From: Clostridiaceae bacterium
GTDB taxonomy: Bacteria > Bacillota > Clostridia > Lachnospirales > Lachnospiraceae
NCBI GenBank assembly: GCA_902362865.1
Contig: CABIYE010000013.1
Location: 29,954 to 93,953 of the forward strand
Length of the DNA stretch: 64,000 bases
Direction of reading: 5' to 3'
Below the pieces are notes generated by a model. The model did no database searches, was not told the origin of the DNA, and was given only the letters and a program-made list of their open reading frames with translations. This document shows positions 35,531 through 42,943 of the stretch, piece after piece. Every line of letters starts with the position of its first letter. The stretch's first letter is position 1. Position numbers and translations under genes: made by a program.

Positions 35531-36624
35531 GACTCATCCTCCTTTTCTGAAACCTTTATCGAAACATCATCCAGAATAAAAGACGCTGATGCATCCCTGG
35601 ACTCAAAATACAGTACGGGCCGCACGGTATCCACACTCACCGGAAGGCTTCCCTTCATCTCAACCCATTCTCCCGCCGCTACTTCTTCCGTCTGTGCCAC
35701 TGCGCCAAAAACAACCTCTCCGGACAATTTTTCCTCTGCCAGTGTAATCGCAAAGGCTGCGGGGCTGTCTGAATTATTTTTCAACCGACAGCTTACCTCT
35801 ATGGTTTTTCCCTCTATCTGTACTCCATAGAAATCCTTCTCTACCCCATGCCAGCTCTCCGTGCGTCCATCCACCGCCAGCGCTTTCTCGCCGCTGTAAG
35901 CATCCGCCGTAATCGTTCCGGTTCCATTTCCCCGGTTCGAGAAATAAGTTTCTCCATCTTCGAAATCCAGAAAAATATCTGAAAACGGTTCCACATCCGA
36001 ATCGTTCTCTCTGTATCCGATTTTTGCAGTACTGCCGTCGTCCACTGTCACCCGGATATTGTCCAGCATAAAGTCTTCGGTCCCATCCGCCTCAAAATTA
36101 AGCTGCGGCGATGAAGCGTCTGCGTATACCGGAATCTTTCCCTCCACATATACCCATCTGCCGGAGGGTACCGGTTCTGTCCAGACACTTTCCGGCCACT
36201 CAACGATGTCCGAATCCGGTCTCTGTATCTGGAGCGTACAGCCAATGGCAATCTCTTCTTCTGCTTTATGGCGAGTCCAGAAAGATACGTACAGCCATTT
36301 TCCAATAACATCCTGATCCTCCAGCATCAGAAATACGCCGTCTCTCTCGTCTTTCCTTTCACCAACCCGAAAACAATTGTCACTGTTATGACCTTCCTCC
36401 TGCCAGAACAGGCGGCCTCCCCCACAAGAACCAAAATACAGCGTCTGGCTCTTATCTTCTGCATCATAATCATAGAGTACTCGGGTACCCTCTTCTAATT
36501 TTTCTGAAATTTCCCCAGAAGGATGAAATTCGGTTTCACTGTAATTTCCGCCGCAGCCTGTCAGCAATAACACAATACTGATAACGGCAGCCTTGCAGAC
36601 CAGCGGCAGGTATCCGTCTCTCAT
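35527..36624 (-). CDS. CBM22-type carbohydrate-binding lipoprotein
   Basis: 365 residues from the ATG at 36624, which has AAGGAGGGAC upstream; an upstream in-frame ATG is not supported. The N-terminus is a lipoprotein signal ending in the lipobox LLTGC (Cys near residue 24). It has two CBM22-like modules: a diverged one (about 45-195) and a clear one starting LDFEDGETYFSNRG (about 215-360). There is no enzyme domain. With the TM-anchored four-module protein and GH10 xylanase downstream it forms a three-gene xylan-binding/cleavage unit. It may present xylan or xylo-oligosaccharides to the sensor kinase or solute-binding protein encoded next door; this is inferred. Confidence 0.87.
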   Translation of the reverse strand: MRDGYLPLVCKAAVISIVLLLTGCGGNYSETEFHPSGEISEKLEEGTRVLYDYDAEDKSQTLYFGSCGGGRLFWQEEGHNSDNCFRVGERKDERDGVFLMLEDQDVIGKWLYVSFWTRHKAEEEIAIGCTLQIQRPDSDIVEWPESVWTEPVPSGRWVYVEGKIPVYADASSPQLNFEADGTEDFMLDNIRVTVDDGSTAKIGYRENDSDVEPFSDIFLDFEDGETYFSNRGNGTGTITADAYSGEKALAVDGRTESWHGVEKDFYGVQIEGKTIEVSCRLKNNSDSPAAFAITLAEEKLSGEVVFGAVAQTEEVAAGEWVEMKGSLPVSVDTVRPVLYFESRDASASFILDDVSIKVSEKEDES

Positions 36625-36691
36625 ATGTCCCTCCTTTTTGCGAAGCTTCATCCATCTTATCTCTAGTTTATCCGAAGCTTCGCCCTCTGTA

Positions 36692-36719
36692 ATTATACAA
36701 GATATAGTTATCACTCAAA
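36692..36719 (-). promoter_or_regulatory. Probable promoter of the CBM22 lipoprotein-CBM22-GH10 unit
   Basis: On the minus strand -10 TATAAT (36692-36697) with a TTTGAG/TTGAGT -35 15-16 bp upstream, in the 111-bp gap after the response regulator gene. The short spacing suggests it needs an activator, perhaps one of the neighbouring AraC-type regulators. Confidence 0.5.
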
Positions 36720-36735
36720 AAAATAAACAATTTTA

Positions 36736-37782
36736 CTATTTCCGATAATCAGAAGGAAGACTTCCCCTCTGTTTCACGAAATACTTTAAAAAGGTAATAT
36801 AATTTACATAGCCGACGCGCACAGCGATTTCCTGCCATGACAATTCCGTCCTATCCGCAAGGCGAACCGCTTCTTCAATTCTGATTCTCTGCAGATAATC
36901 ATTCACACTTACGCCGGTCGCTTTCTTAAACTTCTGTCCGAGATACGCTTTATTCATATAAAATTTTTCTGCAAATTCCTGTACAGAAATATCCTGCCTG
37001 TAGTTTTCCCTGATAAAAAGCCTCATATATTCCACAGGATATTCACTGCCGGCTCCCTTTTCTTCCATAATCTTAAGAATACTCCGGTGAACACATTTGC
37101 CCACACTTTCTTTGTTCAGACCGCTTTCCTCTCTTGTCCGCTGCCAAAACACCTGCAATTCTCCGTTTCTATGGCCCAGTCTTTCATCCAGCAGACGGAA
37201 TAAAAGCATCAGCAGATCTTCCCATATTCCGGTTTGTTCATTTTCCCCCATATCATCTGCCAACAGTTTTCCAAGCAGAACATCTACATTTTCCACATGA
37301 AAACCGAGAATTTCTTCCGCCAGTCTTTCGAGATCTCCTGTCATTTTAACCGACGGCGGTTTCTGCGTCTGTGCCACTTCTTCCAGGATTTCATCCCTGT
37401 ACTTTTTTCCCTCTATCTCTTCTTTTATATTATCCAGGGATTCAAAAAGTTCCTTCTTTGTAACCGGTTTCAACAGATAATCCCGAATGCCAAGCTCCAA
37501 TGCCCTCTTCGCATATTGGAATTTTCCATAGCCGCTTACAATGATAAAAATAAATTCCCTTCCCCATACTTCCCGCATCTGTTCTGCCATTTCCAGTCCG
37601 TCAATGCCATCCATGCAGATATCCGTAATAATAATATCCGGTTTTAAATTAACGGACTCCTTCATCGCCTGCAACGCGTCCGTATATGCGCCAATTACAC
37701 GATAATCTTCCCTTTTCTCTATCAGACTTTTCAGATATTCCAATGCCAGCGGTTCATCATCTACCAATATAATCTGAATCAT
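36736..37782 (-). CDS. AraC-type response regulator (YesN-like)
   Basis: 348 residues. Receiver domain about 3-120, with the acidic pocket VDDE near 7-10, the phospho-acceptor Asp in IIITDICMDG near 56 and the Lys in LLKPVTK near 105. A linker follows, then two AraC helix-turn-helix motifs at about 245-347 (SVQEFAEKFYMNKAYLGQKF and WQEIAVRVGYVNYITFLKYF). It is shorter than the other two regulators in the window because its middle region is reduced. Its ATG overlaps the kinase stop (ATGA) and lies 10 nt after a run of nine G, so it is coupled to the kinase. It probably activates the CBM22/GH10 genes directly downstream. Confidence 0.95.
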   Translation of the reverse strand: MIQIILVDDEPLALEYLKSLIEKREDYRVIGAYTDALQAMKESVNLKPDIIITDICMDGIDGLEMAEQMREVWGREFIFIIVSGYGKFQYAKRALELGIRDYLLKPVTKKELFESLDNIKEEIEGKKYRDEILEEVAQTQKPPSVKMTGDLERLAEEILGFHVENVDVLLGKLLADDMGENEQTGIWEDLLMLLFRLLDERLGHRNGELQVFWQRTREESGLNKESVGKCVHRSILKIMEEKGAGSEYPVEYMRLFIRENYRQDISVQEFAEKFYMNKAYLGQKFKKATGVSVNDYLQRIRIEEAVRLADRTELSWQEIAVRVGYVNYITFLKYFVKQRGSLPSDYRK

Positions 37783-39548
37783 TCTCTTCTACCCCCCCCC
37801 AAATATATTTTAAATCCGAAGCAAGCTTCTCCATCATGGACCTCCATAATCATTTCTGCCTTATCTTTATAATAAAGGAACACCCTGTTATATACATTCT
37901 GAAGCCCTACGCCTTTCCCTTTCTCGCTTTTTTTCTGGAAAACAGACTGCCGCAGCGCCTGCATCTGTTCTTGCGTAAGACTCGATCCGGTATTTACCAC
38001 CCGGATCACCACAGAATCCTCTTCCTTCTTTACACTTACTTTCACCTGACCGTATCCGTTCATCTTATGAATACCATGCTTGCAGGCATTCTCTACCAGC
38101 GGCTGTACGCTCATCTTGGGAATTCTGAATTCCTCCGCTTCCGGATCAACTGTAATTGAGAAATCAAACCGACTGGAAAAACGCAGTTTTTCAATATCCA
38201 GATACATTCGGATAAATTCTATCTCCTCCCGCACCGTAACCTGATCGTCACTCCAGTCCAAGAGCTTACGCATCATAATCGCAAGGTGCTCAATGGTCCA
38301 CGACACCTCGTCATAATGATTTCTTTCACTAATCGCAAGGATTGCATTCAGTGTGTTAAATAAGAAATGAGGATTCACCTGACTAATCAGAACATTCAGC
38401 CTCGCCCGCATTCCCTCCAGTTCCAATTCCTTTTTCTGCATATTAAGCGCATAAACCTCATTAATCAGCTCATTAATCTGGTTCATCATCCGGTTAAAGC
38501 TCTGAATCGCAATTTCCACCTCATCGTTATACTGCTTCGTCCGAATCGGTGAGAAGTCTGTCTCATCGAATATTTCCATGCGGTTAGCCAGAATCCGTAA
38601 ACGGCTTGTATATGGACGAATCAGAAGAACCATAATGAAAGCCGAGCATAAAATAATTAAAATAATCAAGCCGCCTGTCTGCAGTGTAATCCTGGACACC
38701 TCTTCCGCTGCCGCATCTGCAGCGACAACACCAAGCACGGACCAGCCTTCCAGCGTCCCTGTCAGCCCGGATGTGCAGGTAACAATATCCTCACCCTCTG
38801 CAATCCGGTCTGCCTGTGTGAAATTTACCATATCATAAGGCTCATATTCCTGATCCGTGGACGCCACCACCTGATTCTGCGGATTGATCAGATAGTATTG
38901 AACGCCGGTATCCGTATCCTGCAGCCAATAATAAATCTGCTCCATAGACAGGAAGATCTGGATTGCCATCTTATACTTATACTCCGGATTATAAACCGGA
39001 ATCTGATAAAGGACGGCAATTGACGGCTGTCTGATACCACTGGCTTCAATATCATCCTTATACCGCACCCAGGATACAATTTCCACATTTCCTTCTTCTG
39101 CCTCCAGTTCTTCCAGCCATACGGCCATCTGGGGATACTCATCCAGGCGCCGGTATACGGAAGAATTATACACAGTCGGGTTTTCCGTATATACCCGTAT
39201 CTCACTCATTCCCTGAGCCGCTGTCATGATTTCCTCCAAGAAACTGGTAATGGAACTGTTGTAGCTCTGGTAAAACTCATCATAGCTTCCGTAGTCCTTT
39301 TGCAGAATCTCAACCAATGTCTCGTCGATACTCGCCGACACGGCAATATTTTCCGCCCCTTCCAGTGTTTTTTCAATATTCCCGGTCGCCTTCTCAACAG
39401 AATTCTGTAGATTATCTCTGGTTCGTTCCTGGAAAACCGTATCAATCTTTATATGCAAAAAAACTGCAAGCAATAAAACCGGCAGGAAAATACAACTAAT
39501 GTAAATTAACACAACTTTTTTGCTCAATGTCATTTTTATCTTCTTCAT
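37779..39548 (-). CDS. Sensor histidine kinase (YesM/LytS-type, HisKA-less)
   Basis: 589 residues from the ATG at 39548, 5 nt after the upstream regulator stop; a longer in-frame start would lie inside that gene. TM1 about 10-32, a large extracellular sensor (about 33-290, probably Cache-like), TM2 (GLIILIILCSAFIMVLLI, about 290-310), HAMP (about 312-365), then the His_kinase box SQVNPHFLFNTLNAIL near 393 with the phospho-His, and the ATPase N-box QPLVENACKHG near 486 and GVGLQNVYNR near 555. The stop overlaps the next regulator by 4 nt. The last codons include a run of nine G. It is expected to sense xylan-derived sugar, alone or with the solute-binding lipoprotein. Confidence 0.94.
   Translation of the reverse strand: MKKIKMTLSKKVVLIYISCIFLPVLLLAVFLHIKIDTVFQERTRDNLQNSVEKATGNIEKTLEGAENIAVSASIDETLVEILQKDYGSYDEFYQSYNSSITSFLEEIMTAAQGMSEIRVYTENPTVYNSSVYRRLDEYPQMAVWLEELEAEEGNVEIVSWVRYKDDIEASGIRQPSIAVLYQIPVYNPEYKYKMAIQIFLSMEQIYYWLQDTDTGVQYYLINPQNQVVASTDQEYEPYDMVNFTQADRIAEGEDIVTCTSGLTGTLEGWSVLGVVAADAAAEEVSRITLQTGGLIILIILCSAFIMVLLIRPYTSRLRILANRMEIFDETDFSPIRTKQYNDEVEIAIQSFNRMMNQINELINEVYALNMQKKELELEGMRARLNVLISQVNPHFLFNTLNAILAISERNHYDEVSWTIEHLAIMMRKLLDWSDDQVTVREEIEFIRMYLDIEKLRFSSRFDFSITVDPEAEEFRIPKMSVQPLVENACKHGIHKMNGYGQVKVSVKKEEDSVVIRVVNTGSSLTQEQMQALRQSVFQKKSEKGKGVGLQNVYNRVFLYYKDKAEMIMEVHDGEACFGFKIYLGGGRRE
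37792..37800. repeat. Homopolymer of nine C/G at the kinase-regulator junction
   Basis: Nine C on the plus strand (nine G in the mRNA) encode Gly-Gly-Gly in the last residues of the kinase, and lie 10 nt upstream of the response regulator start, where a ribosome binding site should be. Length change would alter the kinase tail, the stop position and the regulator's translation start region. Confidence 0.75.
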
Positions 39549-39553
39549 AGCTG

Positions 39554-41008
39554 TTATCTCTTTCTGAATTCTGTTGGCGTCATCCCATTTTTTTCCCGGA
39601 ACTTCCTGCAGAAATAATCCGGATTTGAAAATCCGGAATCCATAGAAATCTCTATCACAGAATCCGAACTCTCTCTCAGGCATTTTTCTGCATATTCCAG
39701 ACGTACTTTATTCAAATACTGTCTAAAAGTCATTCCGGTCTCTTTCTTTACCAGCTTCCCCAGATAGACTTCGTTGTAGCAAAGCTCTCCCGCCATGTCC
39801 TGAATGGTAATATTCTCATGAAAATGCTCCTGTATATAAACCGTAATCTGGCTGCCAGTCTGATTCTTATCTATGCTTTCTTTCTTCTCGCGGATAATCT
39901 GCATCCAGATATCCCGAAGCTCTTCAAAAAACATCCATGAAACCTGCCACTTAAGCTGTTCTCCTGTCTCATCCTTCATTGCAATCAATCTGGCAAGCAC
40001 AATAATCCGAAGCTGCCTTGGCTCTATATTGCGGCCGCGGAGAGCGGCGCAGTAATTTGACACCTGCTCACAGTCCCGGAAGTTCTCTTCCTCCGGCTCC
40101 TCCAAAATCTCATGGCAGTATAGGGCATTCTGTTTCTCCAGCCATTCTCTGTCCTCCTGACAGAACACCCGGCTCCTTTTCTCCCGGTAGAAGCAGTAGT
40201 CCATAACCTGAGTAACCAGCTTCCAGGCTTCCCCTATTTCTCTCCGGCTGCCGACAAGTCCCAGGTCCATGACAACATATGCCGTGTCCCTGACATCTGT
40301 CAACGCATGTATCATCTGCTTTCCCAATCCCTCTTTCTCAAAATCTAAAACAACTGCTGCAAAATCCGAAGTCAGAAACATTATCTCGTAAGGCTCCGGG
40401 ACAAGGTGTTCATTTTGCAAAGCCAGCATCAATACTTCCCGGCTCCGTATCCCTTTTACTGCAAGCATTCTCCTTTGTCTCTCCTGCAAATTTAAAATCA
40501 GCTCAAGCTTATATAATTCTTCCTCCTCTGCCACGCCATTTAGAAACCTTGACAAATACGAACAGCTCAGATTCGCGAGACTCCTGTCCGTCTTTTCCCT
40601 GACCGCCCGTTCCCGTTTTTCTCTGTCCATATCCTCCTTGATCTCTGCAAGCTTCTGTGTGACCTCTCTGCGTATAATCGGCTTCAGGATATAATTCTCC
40701 ACACCCAGACGCATTGCCTCCTTCGCATAATCGAAGGTTCCATATGCACTGAGTATGACAAATTTCGGCTGAAAATGCATATGCTCTCTCACATACGCAA
40801 TCAACTCCATTCCACTCATTTCCGGCATTGCTATGTCTGTAATAACCAGATCCGGCTGGTATTCCGCAATAATCTCCAACGCCTGTTTTCCGTTTTCCGC
40901 ACTTCCTACAAGTTCAAATCCCAGATTTTCCCAATTCACCAGAAACTCCAGCGCCTCTCTTGCAAATGCTTCGTCATCTACAATCACTACTTTATACAAT
41001 TCCTTCAT
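39554..41008 (-). CDS. AraC-type response regulator (YesN-like), longer form
   Basis: 484 residues from the ATG at 41008, preceded by GGTGGTGGG; an upstream in-frame ATG would overlap the solute-binding gene. Receiver domain about 3-125: VDDE, LVITDIAMPEMSG with the phospho-Asp near 57, and ILKPI. A middle region of about 250 residues follows, then two AraC helix-turn-helix motifs at 385-484 (TIQDMAGELCYNEVYLGKLV and IEISMDSGFSNPDYFCRKFR). It lies 23 nt after the solute-binding protein gene and 5 nt before the kinase gene. One kinase thus sits between two different regulators. Confidence 0.95.
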   Translation of the reverse strand: MKELYKVVIVDDEAFAREALEFLVNWENLGFELVGSAENGKQALEIIAEYQPDLVITDIAMPEMSGMELIAYVREHMHFQPKFVILSAYGTFDYAKEAMRLGVENYILKPIIRREVTQKLAEIKEDMDREKRERAVREKTDRSLANLSCSYLSRFLNGVAEEEELYKLELILNLQERQRRMLAVKGIRSREVLMLALQNEHLVPEPYEIMFLTSDFAAVVLDFEKEGLGKQMIHALTDVRDTAYVVMDLGLVGSRREIGEAWKLVTQVMDYCFYREKRSRVFCQEDREWLEKQNALYCHEILEEPEEENFRDCEQVSNYCAALRGRNIEPRQLRIIVLARLIAMKDETGEQLKWQVSWMFFEELRDIWMQIIREKKESIDKNQTGSQITVYIQEHFHENITIQDMAGELCYNEVYLGKLVKKETGMTFRQYLNKVRLEYAEKCLRESSDSVIEISMDSGFSNPDYFCRKFREKNGMTPTEFRKR

Positions 41009-41031
41009 ATCAGCACCCACCACCACATTTA

Positions 41032-42654
41032 TCAGGAAAGGCTTTCCTGAATGCATTCGTTAATATATTGGATAAAATTCTCATATCCGGTCTGCTTATA
41101 TTCTTCGCAATACTGCAGCCACATACCGTCAAAATTTTCTGTTCCACAAGTAATCACTCTGGGAATCCATGCCGTATTACATGCAGTTGCCCTGGACGAC
41201 GCAATTTCCGCCGGCGTCCCGTCCACCGGGCTGAATCTCCAGGTAGGAAAATAAACCGGCTGCTCCAGCGGATCTAAAAAGAAATCGCCCCAGCTTGTCA
41301 TATGATAATTTCCCAGAAACTGCCTATCATACTCCGTCAGCGTTTCCTGAAATTCTCTCAATTGATTTCCCACCGTTGCAGCATTCCCATCAGAATAAGT
41401 TCCTTCTATTTTGGGGAGATGATCGAAGAGAGTTTCCGCCGAATTCTTATAGTCCCAATCCTCCGTATACTGCTCCACCCTCATCTCCTGCGTACGGTAG
41501 AACATTCCCTCTTCATCCACAAGATAGTCTTCTCCCTCTATCCCCCAGGAAAACAGTTTCTGCCATTTTTCATCCAGCAGCGTATCAAACAACTCCAGTA
41601 CTTTTTCCGGGGACTCGCAATCCACCGAAATCATAAATCCACTTGTCATGGAAACCGTATTATAATCCATGTACTGCTCCCGGATTCCTTCCTCATACAC
41701 CAGCGGAACAGAGACATACGTGCGTTCATTCATTCCCTTTTTCCCAAGATAAGTATTCGCATCATTAATATTCCATGTCTCATCCGCAAAGCCCAGTACA
41801 TTTCCTTTCGAAAGGCGGTCTAAGTACTGCTCATGGCTGATGATACATGCCTCCGGGTCTATCACACCTTTTTCATATTCTTCGCACAATTTCCAATAAA
41901 ACCTCCTGGAAATGTCCTCCGTTCTGAAATCAAACGCAATATTTGTCACCGGATCTACAATGCAATTTGCATTATTGGGATAACCTGCCAGCAGCGCCGG
42001 AGGATTCACAAGACCGTAATTTGACGTTCCGTCATTACAGATAGTATACCCGATCGTTTTCTCCCCATATAATTCCGGATAACGCTCCATATACCGTTCA
42101 ATCAGATCAAAATACTCATCCAGCGTAGCAATCTTCGGATAGCCAAACTCCGACAAAACCACTTTCTGAATAAAAAACCCGGATCTCCAATTGTTTTTAA
42201 CCTGTAACGCCTCTCCTTGTAAAATCCCATAATCCGGGAGAATATAAATGTGCCCGTCCTCTTCTGTCATAAGCTCCAGATAAGGCTCATAATGGCTGTA
42301 CAAATTCGGATAGTCCGGAAGCAAATCCTCAAGGGGAACCGCACCTCCTCTGTCGATAAGCAGCTCACTGGCATCCAGAATATCCGTATAATCTCCGCTT
42401 GCCGCCATCGCTTTTCTTTCCTGCTCTCCATCCCCTGTATAAGTAACAAATTCAAATTCCACATGAAGCTCTTCTTTCAATTTCTGATAAATCTTATTAT
42501 TTGCCGACGGCTGCTCTCCATCTGTAAAAACAGACAAATGCAGGTTCTCCTGCCCATCTTCCTTCACCGGTTCTGCTTCTTTGCACCCGGCTACCGTCAG
42601 CGACAATATCGTTACAGCAATTACTTTCCATATGAATGTAAAACTTCTTCTCAT
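41032..42654 (-). CDS. Extracellular solute-binding lipoprotein (oligosaccharide type)
   Basis: 540 residues. Lipoprotein signal with lipobox TVAGC (Cys near 24). The rest has the fold marks of the LplA/YtcQ-like family 1 solute-binding proteins: GDYTDILDASELL near 87-99, a YILPDYG hinge near 135, GYPNNANCIVDPVTN near 225, and a C-terminal region with WIPRVI. It probably binds xylo- or arabino-oligosaccharides. In most clusters such a protein is followed by two LplB/YtcP-type permeases; here the next genes are two response regulators and a kinase, so it may work as a sensory partner. It is the first gene of its operon, with an extended -10 at 42701-42709. Confidence 0.93.
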   Translation of the reverse strand: MRRSFTFIWKVIAVTILSLTVAGCKEAEPVKEDGQENLHLSVFTDGEQPSANNKIYQKLKEELHVEFEFVTYTGDGEQERKAMAASGDYTDILDASELLIDRGGAVPLEDLLPDYPNLYSHYEPYLELMTEEDGHIYILPDYGILQGEALQVKNNWRSGFFIQKVVLSEFGYPKIATLDEYFDLIERYMERYPELYGEKTIGYTICNDGTSNYGLVNPPALLAGYPNNANCIVDPVTNIAFDFRTEDISRRFYWKLCEEYEKGVIDPEACIISHEQYLDRLSKGNVLGFADETWNINDANTYLGKKGMNERTYVSVPLVYEEGIREQYMDYNTVSMTSGFMISVDCESPEKVLELFDTLLDEKWQKLFSWGIEGEDYLVDEEGMFYRTQEMRVEQYTEDWDYKNSAETLFDHLPKIEGTYSDGNAATVGNQLREFQETLTEYDRQFLGNYHMTSWGDFFLDPLEQPVYFPTWRFSPVDGTPAEIASSRATACNTAWIPRVITCGTENFDGMWLQYCEEYKQTGYENFIQYINECIQESLS

Positions 42655-42700
42655 ACCATGTCATTCCTTTTGCAGTATACTTCTCTTTTTACACGAATAA

Positions 42701-42709
42701 ATTATAACA
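42701..42709 (-). promoter_or_regulatory. Extended -10 promoter of the solute-binding/two-component operon
   Basis: TGTTATAAT on the minus strand, 47 nt upstream of the solute-binding protein start and immediately downstream of the terminator stem at 42711-42758. The -35 position falls inside that stem. Confidence 0.6.
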
Positions 42710-42710
42710 C

Positions 42711-42758
42711 AAAACAAAGAAAAAGATGGCTGTTGCCAGCCATCTTTTTCTTTGTTTT
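42711..42758. terminator. Strong bidirectional terminator
   Basis: A perfect 22-bp inverted repeat (GATGGCTG/CAGCCATC core with A-rich and T-rich arms) with a 4-nt loop. It works in either direction because the arms supply T-tracts on both strands. It separates the GH127 gene from the solute-binding operon. Confidence 0.88.
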
Positions 42759-42778
42759 GTAAATTTTATAATATTTCA

Positions 42779-42930
42779 GTTCAGCCATAAGTCGGATTGT
42801 GGGTGAATCATGCTTGCATGAATGAACACACGATCCGGCTTATGATCGGAGCGCCAGTTTATGAGCAAAAATAGCTGCATAGCAGCGGAGAAGCATCGTA
42901 GATGCGTTTTGCGAATGGCGCGGGCTGAAC
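42779..42930. repeat. 152-bp structured repeat (copy 2)
   Basis: Same length as 8496-8647, with four differences seen by eye and identical GTTCAGCC/GGCTGAAC ends. It begins 14 bp downstream of the GH127 stop codon, exactly as copy 1 follows the GH78 stop. No long flanking direct repeat is seen here. Two stems and an inner hairpin give a clover-like fold. Confidence 0.88.
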
Positions 42931-42943
42931 TGTTACTTATTTA

